From contig NZ_JAIUHR010000031.1 in NCBI RefSeq assembly GCF_020165195.1, positions 1-64,000 on the forward strand: a stretch of 64,000 nucleotides of DNA, in the 5' to 3' direction. Shown here in pieces: positions 1 to 10,978 of the stretch. The translations under genes were made by a program, and so were the position numbers. This DNA is from Mesorhizobium sp. CA14 (GTDB lineage: Bacteria; Pseudomonadota; Alphaproteobacteria; Rhizobiales; Rhizobiaceae). Each line of letters opens with the position of its first letter. Positions within the stretch are counted from its first letter, which is position 1. The notes under the pieces are model-generated. The model saw only the letters and a program-made list of their open reading frames with translations, ran no database searches and was not told the origin of the DNA.

Positions 1-1
1 C

Positions 2-58
2 ACCATCCTCTGCGCCATGCTGCGCAACAATCAGGAATGGAACCCTCAACACACCTGA
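2..58 (+). pseudogene. C-terminal tail of an IS110-like transposase (cut by window edge)
   Basis: Frame 2 reads TILCAMLRNNQEWNPQHT and then a TGA stop. The pattern (hydrophobic stretch, AMLR, a basic/polar run, W, short tail) resembles the last residues of IS110/IS1111-family transposases, which end in a conserved 'NAMLR...W' helix. Only 18 codons are visible, so the family call is an inference. It would place an insertion sequence directly upstream of the decayed cupin gene and the foreign reverse transcriptase. It could equally be the tail of an unrelated gene. Confidence 0.4.
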
Positions 59-80
59 AAAACACAGTTGCTCATCCATC

Positions 81-135
81 TCGGCGCTACGCGCCGATCC
101 ACCTTCTCCCACAAGGGGAGAAGGGGAAGGCCTTG
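81..135. repeat. Rhizobial palindromic intergenic repeat fragment
   Basis: The stretch contains the dyads cggcgctacgcgccg and ccttctcccacaaggggagaagg separated by a few bases. From general knowledge, GC-rich palindromes of this 'ccttctcc...ggagaagg / ggcgc..gcgcc' type recur in intergenic DNA of Mesorhizobium and Rhizobium (RIME-like mosaic elements). No protein is encoded here. Confidence 0.55.
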
Positions 136-171
136 CCGCAACGCTGCCGGCACGAGACACAGAGGGAAGCC

Positions 172-623
172 ATGCCCAAAATCGACCTGCCATCTGTCCC
201 CATCCGCAAGGCTCCGGCTACTCTTCGCCTTTTGACCAGCCCTGCGCCGAGCGCACCCGCCAGCGCCTCGGCGACGTGGGCGGCCTGAAGGATTTCGGCG
301 TAAACCTGATGGGACTCCCGCCCGGCGGCTGGTCGAGCCACGCCACTGGCACAGCCATGAGGACGAGCTCGTCTAAGTACTGGAGGACGAGCTGACGCTG
401 GTCGGGACGGCGGCGAAACGCTCTTAAAGGCCGGCGACTGCGCCACCTTCGCCAAGAACAGCCGCAACTGCACATGATCAACCGCTTGTCGGTGACGGCG
501 CGCTACCTGGAGGTCGGCTCGCGCAATCCGGACGATGTGATCATCTGCTCCGACATCGACATGATGAGCCCGAGCTCGGATGGAAGGTTTTTGCACAAGG
601 ATGGGAGGGCGTATGAGGAGTAG
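172..623 (+). pseudogene. Decayed cupin-domain protein gene
   Basis: Reading across frames recovers a typical small cupin: an N-terminal MPKIDLPSVPIRK, then GLKDFGVNL, PPGGWSS, HWHSHEDELV, LEDELTLV, GETLLKAGDCATFAKN, MINR, ARYLEVGSRNPDD and IICSDIDMM, ending RAYEE-stop. The HWHSH metal-binding motif and the following glycine-rich turn identify the family. At least two frameshifts plus an in-frame TAA right after HEDELV (where intact relatives have Tyr) break it, so it cannot make a full protein. The strand and end are clear; the exact lesion points are approximate. Confidence 0.75.
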
Positions 624-791
624 CGGTGAAGGATAAGCACTAAATGCTCAGCGAAAAGAGATTCATAGGTGGCGCTTTCAAACTGGCGTAATTCCTACTT
701 GTCTTTTCTATCAAAGTCGTTCTCAAATCGTCCTGCGAAAAGGGGGGATGGCCATGCACAAATGAAAGTGCGCGGCTTCGGGTGATTCTGC
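624..791 (+). other. AT-rich leader of the reverse transcriptase; possible non-coding RNA
   Basis: 168 bases lie between the cupin remnant and the RT start. Base composition drops here to match the RT gene rather than the host, so the imported segment probably begins within this leader. Several defence RT systems carry a structured non-coding RNA immediately upstream, and this gap is the only place for one. I see no long stable hairpin by eye, and only a weak ribosome site before the RT ATG. Confidence 0.3.
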
Positions 792-2216
792 ATGAGTGCA
801 TTCGATACGATAATTACTGCCAAGAACGCCCGTCCAATTTGGAAAAAGCTGAGCGAGAGCATAGTACCGATTGTCAGCAAGATTGATCTGGCAGGAATGG
901 ATGCTGCTATGGATCGATTGCGATCTGACATAAGACAAAATAGATATATTCCATCAATCGGTCATGGATATCTAGGGTATCTAAAGGCCGCTGGATGCAC
1001 GCGTTTTGTGCCAATTCTCACAGCGGAAGACATGACGGTATTTTATCTGATCGTCCTCTCTTTACAGGAGTATCTCATCGAGGATTTTGATGGCGTCTAC
1101 GGAGCTTATAGGTCGGTTCCAAAGACCGCAAGAAAGTCAAAAGAGCCAGAAAAAGAAGACGATATTATCGACCCTTACTTCCGTGATACCTTCTCGCGGA
1201 AGGCATGGTTTAAGGATTGGTCACAATTTACAGATTTATTGACAGCGACGTGTAACGATTCGTCTGTCGGCAATTATGTGGTTGTGTCTGACATAGCTAA
1301 TTTTTACGACACAATAGATATCGGACGCTTAATCAACGGAATTAGAAGTAAAGTTTCAGGCAATGAAGAGATCGTTTCGCTTCTAGGGTACTTCTTGAAT
1401 TATTGGGATAGACGGATAAAGGGTTACAGCGCATCTTCGAAGGGTATACCTCAGGAGATTATTTCAGATGCATCAAGAATTGTTTCAAACTTTTATCTGA
1501 ACGAATTTGATAGAAGATTTATCGACTATTGCGGGACGCAGGGAGTGCTATACATACGGTGGGCTGATGATATAGTTATTTTTGGAAAGTCAAAACTTCA
1601 TCTTGAGCGAGTTATGCATTCTGCATCTAGGTTTTTGCTAAATATAGGTTTAAATTTTAACGCGTCAAAGACAAAGCATTTCTCCAGGCGGGAGTTTCAG
1701 GAATATCGAGCGCTCGATTTGTTGAGCGCAATTTCGTCAAAGAACGCGCCGGCTTTTGAGAAGGAACTGCGGAGGTTCGCGACCCGCTACCCCTATAAAG
1801 GCGGAAGGGTTGATACTGTGGTGAAAGCCTCTCTGAATTTCCTTTCAGGAGAGCCTAGAGCTAGATCTCTGTATGCGATGAATTACATGCAAGAGCGTCT
1901 AAGTGAATACGAATTTCTTTCAACTTTGAATGAAAGTCAACTTCTTAAGAAGTACCTATTATTTGGAAACATAACAAAGGAAATTAGAAAAGATATCGAG
2001 CTAATATTGCGCCATCCCTACGCGGCTCCGCGGGCCACTTTTTTGTCTTTTATCGCGAAATACAGCAAAAGATTGATCGCAGAAGGAGTCAAAACAACTG
2101 CAATCAAATCTTTTGTTGATCGAATTGAAGGCTTTCTCAGGATAGCGAAATTACATTGTCAATTTGTATTCCTGCCGCGAGGGCGAAGATTTAGGGCGGC
2201 GACCGTTATTCTTTGA
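792..2216 (+). CDS. Stand-alone reverse transcriptase (DRT/unknown-group type)
   Basis: A 474-residue protein with reverse-transcriptase palm motifs in order. Residues 71-107 carry an 'RFVPI...FDGVYGAYR' block (RT1-2 like). VVSDIANFYDTID at 163-175 is motif A with catalytic Asp167. GIPQEIISDASRIVSNFYLNEFD at 218-240 replaces the usual QG motif. YIRWADDIVIFG at 254-265 is motif C with Asp259-Asp260, and NASKTKHFS follows at 290-298. The C-terminal 175 residues are helical-looking and lack maturase-X, endonuclease or nitrilase signatures. The gene is far more AT-rich than its neighbours and uses ATA, AGA and TTA freely, which indicates transfer. It converges on carB with an 8-base gap. The motifs fit defence-associated or Abi-like RTs; the exact class cannot be assigned by eye. 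Confidence 0.88.
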   Translation: MSAFDTIITAKNARPIWKKLSESIVPIVSKIDLAGMDAAMDRLRSDIRQNRYIPSIGHGYLGYLKAAGCTRFVPILTAEDMTVFYLIVLSLQEYLIEDFDGVYGAYRSVPKTARKSKEPEKEDDIIDPYFRDTFSRKAWFKDWSQFTDLLTATCNDSSVGNYVVVSDIANFYDTIDIGRLINGIRSKVSGNEEIVSLLGYFLNYWDRRIKGYSASSKGIPQEIISDASRIVSNFYLNEFDRRFIDYCGTQGVLYIRWADDIVIFGKSKLHLERVMHSASRFLLNIGLNFNASKTKHFSRREFQEYRALDLLSAISSKNAPAFEKELRRFATRYPYKGGRVDTVVKASLNFLSGEPRARSLYAMNYMQERLSEYEFLSTLNESQLLKKYLLFGNITKEIRKDIELILRHPYAAPRATFLSFIAKYSKRLIAEGVKTTAIKSFVDRIEGFLRIAKLHCQFVFLPRGRRFRAATVIL

Positions 2217-2224
2217 AGGATGGG

Positions 2225-5728
<3,504 letters not shown>

Positions 5729-5866
5729 GTCTACGGGTTCCGTTTGGCGAGCGGCTTGCACGAAAAACCGGGACGGGAGGACCCGGCCGGTTGTGCTTGC
5801 CATTCTGGTATCAGGCTAGGAGGGCCTTATAGGGAAGAGTTTTGGCGGATGTAACCCCGAAAATGA

Positions 5867-5927
5867 GGGCAGTAGGGCAGTAGGGCGTCTCTTCCCTATT
5901 GCCCTATTGCCCTACTGCCCTACTGCC
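5867..5927. repeat. Short tandem octamers arranged as a long hairpin
   Basis: The left arm gggcagtagggcagtaggg (5867-5885) is matched by ccctactgccctactgcc (5910-5927). The spacer holds two further copies of the same unit as ccctattg. The unit is an 8-base repeat (GCCCTAYT) present in both orientations. It sits just before the stop of the SH3 protein gene and upstream of carB. It could be a transcription terminator or a replication-slippage product. Confidence 0.7.
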
Positions 5928-6776
5928 TTATTCCCCTGTATCAGTACCCAACGCCAGTGCGTCCGTGATCTCAAAGCGCTCGGAAACGCCGATGCGGATC
6001 ATGTTGAGGCTGCCTTCGCGGGTGAAGCGGAATTCGTCGGAGGAGTCGGAGCCGGCGGGCTTGCCGTCGTGGAAATTGATGAGGCGGGTACCGCCGTCCG
6101 GCCAGGTCACGGTCACGACGCTGTCGCCGCCCTCATGCGCGACACTGATTTCGCAGCGGGTCATCGGCTGGCCGACATGGCGGGCGCAGGGGATGCCGCT
6201 GCCAGCGTCTGAGGCGGGGGCGTCGGATTGAGCGGTTGCCGAGGCGGCGAAGGCGAGGGCGTAGGCATCCCGCATGGCGATCGCGCTGATATCGACTGGC
6301 CTCGGCGGAGCGGCCGGCTCGCTGCGACCCAGGCGCGCCGCGATGTCCGGCTGCGGCTCTTCGGAAGGCTCGGGCGCGTTGGCTTCCTGCGGCAGGCTGG
6401 CGTCCGTCGCCGGCGCTGCCGCATCTTCAGGGGCCGGCGCCGGATTGGCGGGGCTGAGATAGCGGGCCGGCGCCCAGCCGGTTATGTGGGCGTCCTGCGT
6501 GTCCTCGACCTTGCACCACGGATAGTTGTTGACGGTCTTGCAGCCGTAATTCTTCACGGCCGTGCCGTTGGGCAGGCGCGCCGCCACCTTCCCGTTTGGT
6601 GAAGCGGTGGCGCGGATGTTGAGGAGATCATCCGGCGCGAGGCCGCCGATGCTCGAGACGATCGGTCCCGGCGCATCCTGAGCCATGGCCGGCAGGGCCG
6701 CCGCCAGCAATGGAGCGACGAAGAATGCCTTCAGCGTCAGTCGGAGCGTAATCTTGCGCTTCATCTTTGGCTGCAT
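5928..6776 (-). CDS. Exported SH3-domain protein
   Basis: About 282 residues. A basic start (MQPKMKRKITLRLTLK) is followed by a hydrophobic segment ending AAALPAMAQD, a clear Sec signal peptide, so the protein is periplasmic or secreted. Next comes a bacterial SH3-like domain (LNIRATASPNGKVAARLPNGTAV..., YPWCKVE, GWAPARYL). A long Pro/Ala/Glu-rich linker follows, then a C-terminal domain with CARHVGQPMTRCEISVAHEGG and EFRFTREGSLNMIRIG. The function of this last domain is unknown to me. SH3b domains usually bind peptidoglycan. The start is ambiguous between ATGs at 6776 and 6764; both keep the signal peptide. Confidence 0.8.
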   Translation of the reverse strand: MQPKMKRKITLRLTLKAFFVAPLLAAALPAMAQDAPGPIVSSIGGLAPDDLLNIRATASPNGKVAARLPNGTAVKNYGCKTVNNYPWCKVEDTQDAHITGWAPARYLSPANPAPAPEDAAAPATDASLPQEANAPEPSEEPQPDIAARLGRSEPAAPPRPVDISAIAMRDAYALAFAASATAQSDAPASDAGSGIPCARHVGQPMTRCEISVAHEGGDSVVTVTWPDGGTRLINFHDGKPAGSDSSDEFRFTREGSLNMIRIGVSERFEITDALALGTDTGE

Positions 6777-6902
6777 TTTTCCAGTCGCAACCAGGTCCAA
6801 AGCGAGCTCCGGCCGCAAGCCGAGGCGTTATAGTCGGCGAGACCGCGAGATGTCATGCTAAATTTAGCGGCAATTGTGAGGTCAAGGGCGCGCGCAAATC
6901 GT

Positions 6903-7259
6903 TCAGGCCGAAACCTCGACATCGGATGTGCCGACCGCGGGCAAAGCGGAGTCGCCGTCAGCCGCGGCGATCACGCTGTCGAGCAGGCCGGGGAAGCGCT
7001 TGTCGAGGTCGTCGCGGCGCAGCGTGATCAACCGGCTGGTGCCGACCGCTTCGCTGCGGGTGACGCCCGCCTCGCGCAGCTTGGCGAGGTGGTAGCTGAG
7101 ATTGGTCTTGGAGGCGAGGTCGAGGAACTTGCTGCAGTTCAGCGGCACACCTTCCTTGCGAGCCAGATAGCGCACGATGGCAAGCCGGGTCGGGTCGCCG
7201 AGCACGGCGAGCACGATCGGCAGGCTGATCTGGTCGGCAGTTGGATGGGGCAGGCTCAT
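6903..7259 (-). CDS. ArsR-family transcriptional regulator
   Basis: A 118-residue winged-helix protein. The N-terminal LAVLGDPTRLAIVRYLA motif and the recognition helix region SKFLDLASKTNLSYHLAKLREAGV are typical of ArsR/SmtB repressors, followed by a wing with GTSRLITLRRDDLD. The CxC metal site of true ArsR proteins is absent; only a single Cys (LNCSKF) is seen, so the inducer is probably not a metal. It is divergent from an MFS exporter gene, and a dyad at 7421-7438 lies in the shared gap, so it most likely represses that exporter. Confidence 0.88.
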   Translation of the reverse strand: MSLPHPTADQISLPIVLAVLGDPTRLAIVRYLARKEGVPLNCSKFLDLASKTNLSYHLAKLREAGVTRSEAVGTSRLITLRRDDLDKRFPGLLDSVIAAADGDSALPAVGTSDVEVSA

Positions 7260-7420
7260 GGCCCAGAATTAAGCACAAACGGCACGAACTTCAACGCGGC
7301 TTCCTTTTCTGCCGACAGACATAGCCTCTTCCTTTCGGCCCCGTCCTGACACAGGGCTGTCAACAGGGTTCAGCTATTTTCTCCCGGCTCGGTTGACATC
7401 ATGCCCTGTTATGTCCAATT

Positions 7421-7438
7421 GTTCAATAACTTTTGAAC
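7421..7438. promoter_or_regulatory. Candidate ArsR operator
   Basis: The perfect dyad GTTCAA-N6-TTGAAC lies 15 bases upstream of the MFS start codon, in the gap shared with the divergent ArsR gene. A TTGACA hexamer occurs at 7393-7398. Its position between the promoter region and the start codon would suit repression. Binding by this ArsR is inferred from position only. Confidence 0.55.
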
Positions 7439-7452
7439 TAAGGACAGTTCCC

Positions 7453-8631
7453 ATGGACAAGCGGATCTTCTGGCTTGCGCTCGGATCGTTCGCGATCTCG
7501 ACCGAAGGCTTCGTCATCTCCAGCCTTCTTCCCGATATTGCCACTGACGCCGGCATCTCCGTGCCGCTCGCCGGCTCGCTGATCACCGCCTTCGCGCTCG
7601 CCTATGCGTTCGGCGCGCCGGTGCTGGCGACGCTGACCGGCGAATGGGACCGGCGGCGAGTCATCCTGTGGACTCTGGTGTTCTTCGTCCTTGGTAATGT
7701 TGCTGCCGCGCTCAGTTCGTCCTTCGAGCTGCTTTTGATCGCCCGCATCGTCATGGCGCTGTCGTCCGGCCTGTTCGCGGCGACCGCGCAAGGCACGGCG
7801 GTGGCGCTGGTCGACGACCATCATCGGGCGCGCGCCATCGCCGTCGTCGTCGGCGGCACCACAGTGGCCGTGGCGGTCGGCGCGCCGCTCGGCGCGCTGG
7901 TAGCGGCGATCGCCGGCTGGCGCGGCACTTTCTTCGCCATTGCCGGGCTCGGCGCGCTGGCCGGTGCGATCCTCTGGTACCGGTTGCCCCGCGGCATCGT
8001 CGGCACCAAGCTGCCGCTGAAGGCGCGGCTGGCGGCGGCAGTACGGCCCGGCGTGATGCCGATCCTGCTGACCACGGTGCTGGCGCTGATCGGAGCATTC
8101 ACCGTCTTTGCCTTCATCGCGCCCTTGGCCATAGAAAGCGGCGGGCTCTCTCCGATCGCGCTGCCGGGCATGCTGCTCGCCTTCGGCGTCGGCGCCGTCA
8201 TCGGCAACATCGCCGGCGGTCAGGCCGCCGACCGCTTCGGCGCCACCCGAACCGTCGCCTGGTCGCTGGCGCTGTCGGCCGCGATGCTCGCCACCTTCTC
8301 GCTGATCCCGACCTTCCTGCCGCAGTCGATCGCCGGGCCGGCGCTGATGGGTATGATGGTGCCCTGGGGCATTGTCGGCTGGGCCTTCCCGCCGGCGCAG
8401 GCGAGCCGCATCATAAAGATCGCGCCGGATGCCGCGCCGATCGTCTTGTCGCTCAACGCTTCGGCGCTCTATCTCGGCGTCGCGCTGGGCGCGGTGGTCG
8501 GAGCCGCGGTGCTGCGCTTCGGCGTCCCGGCCGATCTCGGCCTGATCGCGGCGGTGTTCCCGATCGTCGGCCTGGGCGTCGTGCTCGCCGGCCGGATGTT
8601 GGCCCGCCCCATGGCGATGCCGGCGGAATAA
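7453..8631 (+). CDS. MFS drug-exporter-like transporter (DHA1, AraJ/Cml type)
   Basis: A 392-residue inner-membrane protein with 12 predicted hydrophobic segments. It starts MDKRIFWLALGSFAISTEGFVISSLLPDIA, the usual opening of the AraJ/chloramphenicol-efflux branch of the major facilitator superfamily. The loop 2-3 motif appears as GEWDRRRVIL, and the central GGTTVAVAVGAPLG matches motif C of proton antiporters. The ATG at 7453 is preceded by AGGA and fits the family; an upstream in-frame ATG at 7393 would add 20 polar residues. It is divergent from the ArsR gene. The substrate is unknown; export of a toxic small molecule is the usual role. Confidence 0.88.
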   Translation: MDKRIFWLALGSFAISTEGFVISSLLPDIATDAGISVPLAGSLITAFALAYAFGAPVLATLTGEWDRRRVILWTLVFFVLGNVAAALSSSFELLLIARIVMALSSGLFAATAQGTAVALVDDHHRARAIAVVVGGTTVAVAVGAPLGALVAAIAGWRGTFFAIAGLGALAGAILWYRLPRGIVGTKLPLKARLAAAVRPGVMPILLTTVLALIGAFTVFAFIAPLAIESGGLSPIALPGMLLAFGVGAVIGNIAGGQAADRFGATRTVAWSLALSAAMLATFSLIPTFLPQSIAGPALMGMMVPWGIVGWAFPPAQASRIIKIAPDAAPIVLSLNASALYLGVALGAVVGAAVLRFGVPADLGLIAAVFPIVGLGVVLAGRMLARPMAMPAE

Positions 8632-8661
8632 CCAGTCAAAGCTTGGTTGACGGCCGCCTCC

Positions 8662-9126
8662 TCAGTTCGAAGGGGCGGCCGTCGGCATTTCCAGATCGAG
8701 ATCGGCCACGGCGTCCAGCGCCGCGCGCAGCTTTGCCGCCTGCTCCGCGCCAACCTTTTTCTCGAATTGCTGTTGCGCGACGCTCCAGAGCTTGAGCGCC
8801 TCGTCGAGCTTAGCCTGGCCTCGTGGCGTCAGCCGCACGCGCTTGACGCGGCGGTCGTCCTTGTCGGGGAAGGTCTCGAGATAACCGTCGCGGATCAGCG
8901 GCTTCAGGGTGTGGCCGAGAGCCGACAAATCCATGATCAGCGCTTCGGCGATGGTGCCCATCGCCGGCTCGTCGCTGATGTGGATCTGAAAGAGCAGCCC
9001 GAACTGCGTGCTCTTCAGGCCCGAAGGCGCCAGCGCGTCGTCGTAGAAGCGGCCGAGACTGCGCGCGGCACGGCGCAGCGTGGCGTTGTTGCAGTCGCTG
9101 AATCCCGGCTTCCCAGCTTCCGTCAT
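8662..9126 (-). CDS. MarR-family transcriptional regulator
   Basis: A 154-residue winged-helix regulator. GLLFQIHISDEPAMGTIAEALIMDLSALGHTLKPLIRDGYLE contains the helix-turn-helix, and DKDDRRVKRVRLTPRGQAKLDEA is the characteristic MarR wing. GAGGAG lies just upstream of the chosen ATG. It is divergent from an SDR gene, and a perfect 16-base palindrome lies between them, so it probably controls that dehydrogenase and itself. The ligand is unknown. Confidence 0.9.
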   Translation of the reverse strand: MTEAGKPGFSDCNNATLRRAARSLGRFYDDALAPSGLKSTQFGLLFQIHISDEPAMGTIAEALIMDLSALGHTLKPLIRDGYLETFPDKDDRRVKRVRLTPRGQAKLDEALKLWSVAQQQFEKKVGAEQAAKLRAALDAVADLDLEMPTAAPSN

Positions 9127-9199
9127 GATCACTCCTCGCCGTCGCGTCGACGCGCCAGCCTGCCGCAGAAATAGTTTTCGCCGCCGCCGTTGACAAGAT

Positions 9200-9240
9200 A
9201 GTGGCATATACCTACTTCGCCAAAAGTGGCATATGCCACT
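9200..9240. promoter_or_regulatory. Candidate MarR operators (one perfect palindrome and a half copy)
   Basis: AGTGGCATATGCCACT at 9225-9240 is a perfect 16-base palindrome. An imperfect copy beginning AGTGGCATATA sits at 9200-9210, next to a TTGACA at 9190-9195. Both lie in the gap between the divergent marR and SDR genes, and the spacing suggests cooperative binding. Confidence 0.7.
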
Positions 9241-9315
9241 AATTTAGATCGGTGGCCCGGCGGATGATCTGGTCGTCGGCAGCGGGCCAAGCGAAGCGAA
9301 CAAAGGAACAGGACA

Positions 9316-10110
9316 ATGAGCACGAAGGACAACAAGGGCACTGCCGTCATCACCGGCGCGTCGTCGGGCATAGGCGCGGTCTATGCAGACCGGCTGGCAG
9401 GGCAGGGATACGATCTGGTGCTGGTGGCGCGGCGCGCCGACCGGCTGCGGGAGTTGGCGGACAAGCTGGCCTCTGCCTATGGCCGCAAGGTCGAGACAAT
9501 CATCGCCGACCTTGCGGCCGATGCCGATTTGCGCCGCGTCGAGCAGGCGGTGGCGGCGGATGACAGCGTGACGCTGTTGGTCAACAATGCCGGCGTGGGT
9601 GGCCTGGAGACGATCGCCGACGCCGATGCCGACGCGGCCGAGCGCATGATCAAGGTCAATGTCGTGGCGCTGACCCGGCTGACCCGCGCGGCGCTGCCCG
9701 GCCTGCTTGCGCGCAATCGCGGCGGGATCATCAACATCGCCTCGGTCGTTGCCTATGGCATCGCCGTCGGCGGCATCTACAGCGGCACCAAGGCCTATGT
9801 CGCCAACTTCACGGAAGCGCTGCAGAAGGAAGTCGCCGGCACCAATGTGAAAGTCCAGTCCGTGGTGCCCGGACCGGTCCGCACCGAGCTGTGGGACGTC
9901 TCCGGCATCAGCCTTGACGGGATCAATCCGGACTGGATCATGAGCGCCGACGATCTGGTCGACGCGGCACTTGCCGGGTTCGCCCAGGGCGAGACCGTCA
10001 CCGCGCCCGGCCTTGCCGATGCGGCTGGGCTGGCCACCTATCTCGGTGCCCGGGACCAGTTCTTCGGGAGCCTGTTCTCCGGCAAGCCGGCGGCGCGCTA
10101 CGCCGTCTGA
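9316..10110 (+). CDS. Short-chain dehydrogenase/reductase
   Basis: A 264-residue classical SDR. TGASSGIG near residue 14 binds NAD(P), NNAGVG is the structural motif, and the catalytic set is INIASVVAYGIAVGG then YSGTK (Tyr and Lys intact). Arg-containing VARRADRLREL after strand 2 suggests NADP preference. Its divergent MarR neighbour implies induction by a small molecule, perhaps an aldehyde or quinone, but the substrate cannot be read from the sequence. Confidence 0.9.
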   Translation: MSTKDNKGTAVITGASSGIGAVYADRLAGQGYDLVLVARRADRLRELADKLASAYGRKVETIIADLAADADLRRVEQAVAADDSVTLLVNNAGVGGLETIADADADAAERMIKVNVVALTRLTRAALPGLLARNRGGIINIASVVAYGIAVGGIYSGTKAYVANFTEALQKEVAGTNVKVQSVVPGPVRTELWDVSGISLDGINPDWIMSADDLVDAALAGFAQGETVTAPGLADAAGLATYLGARDQFFGSLFSGKPAARYAV

Positions 10111-10118
10111 GGACTAGG

Positions 10119-10285
10119 TTCCTCGCCCCCACGGAGTGGGGGAGAGGTGGCCGCGAAGCGGCCGGAGAGGGGGCTTTCATAGGGCGAGTTCGTCGCCGGA
10201 TCCTTGGTTAGGGCGGCGCCAGTCCCCCTCTCCGTCTCGGCTTCGCCGAGCCACCTCTCCCCCACCTTCGTGGGGGCGAGGAACA
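10119..10285. repeat. Long imperfect palindromic repeat (RIME-like)
   Basis: The left arm reads ttcctcgcccccacggagtg then ggggagaggtgg at 10119-10150. The right arm mirrors it as ccacctctcccccacc then ttcgtgggggcgaggaa at 10250-10284. Internal palindromes (ggccgcgaagcggcc, cggcttcgccg) and a second mirrored pair, gagaggggg / cccctctc, complete the element. Layered palindromes of this type are common mobile-looking intergenic repeats in rhizobia. It separates the convergent SDR and LysE genes and may also terminate transcription. Confidence 0.75.
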
Positions 10286-10288
10286 GCA

Positions 10289-10888
10289 CTACACCGGCCG
10301 CCACATCTGCAGGATCGAGGCGGCCAGCAAAAGGCCGAGCACGATGTTGAGCGCGCGCCACTGGCGCTCCGTCTTGAGCAGGCGGGCAAGCAGGGTTCCC
10401 GCCACGCACCACAGCGACAGCGAGAATGCTGCCGTCAGTCCGAACACGGCGCCCAGCAGCAGCGCGAGCTGCAACGGACCATCGGCCAGTGCCGCGAAGG
10501 ATGCGGCGGCGCCGAGACCCATCGCCCAGCCTTTCGGGTTCATCCACTGGATGCCGGCGCCGCCGAAAAAGCTGTTCGGCCTGGCCATGCTGATGTCGAG
10601 GTTGGGTGGACCGCTGCGGCCGATCTTGATCGCCAGCCAGATCAGATAGAGCGAGCCGGCGATCTTCATGGCAAGCTGCAGGGATGGAATGGCGGCTAGA
10701 AGTCCAGCCAGGCCTGCCGCGCCCGCGGCGGCCACGGTAGCCAGCCCCGCGGCGCTGCCGGCCATCAGCGGCACCGACCGGCGAAAGCCGAATTGCGCGC
10801 CGGACGCGGTCGACAATGTCGTGGCAATGCCCGGCGTCGAGGTCGAGATCAGCGCGAACAGGACCAGCGGGGTGATGGTGTCGGACAT
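10289..10888 (-). CDS. LysE-family amino-acid exporter
   Basis: A 199-residue membrane protein with six hydrophobic segments. The N-terminal LVLFALISTSTPGIATTLSTASGAQFGFRRSVP matches the LysE/RhtB opening, in which the TPGP motif is usual; here it reads TPGI. The central SLYLIWLAIKIGRSG and FGGAGIQWMNPKGWAMGLG segments are also diagnostic. It starts at the ATG at 10888 behind GGGAG. It is divergent from a LysR-type regulator gene in the classical lysE-lysG arrangement, which suggests export of an amino acid when its pool is high. Confidence 0.9.
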   Translation of the reverse strand: MSDTITPLVLFALISTSTPGIATTLSTASGAQFGFRRSVPLMAGSAAGLATVAAAGAAGLAGLLAAIPSLQLAMKIAGSLYLIWLAIKIGRSGPPNLDISMARPNSFFGGAGIQWMNPKGWAMGLGAAASFAALADGPLQLALLLGAVFGLTAAFSLSLWCVAGTLLARLLKTERQWRALNIVLGLLLAASILQMWRPV

Positions 10889-10941
10889 GCGGGCTCCCAA
10901 ATCGAGGAGCAGGCATGCTTAAGCGCTTGGCGGCATCAGTA

Positions 10942-10968
10942 AATGCAATGTTTGATATGGTTTGCATT
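10942..10968. promoter_or_regulatory. Candidate LysR-type operator
   Basis: The inverted repeat AATGCAA (10942-10948) and TTGCATT (10962-10968) flanks a 13-base AT-rich centre in the gap between the divergent lysE-like and lysR-like genes. It is just upstream of the regulator start, the normal place for an autoregulatory LysR site. Confidence 0.6.
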
Positions 10969-10978
10969 AGTAACTATA

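Noticed and set aside
792..2216. Retron, group II intron or DGR explanation for the RT
   Set aside because: No msr-msd-like hairpin pair, no intron domain V, no maturase or endonuclease domain, and no template/variable repeat pair seen around it.
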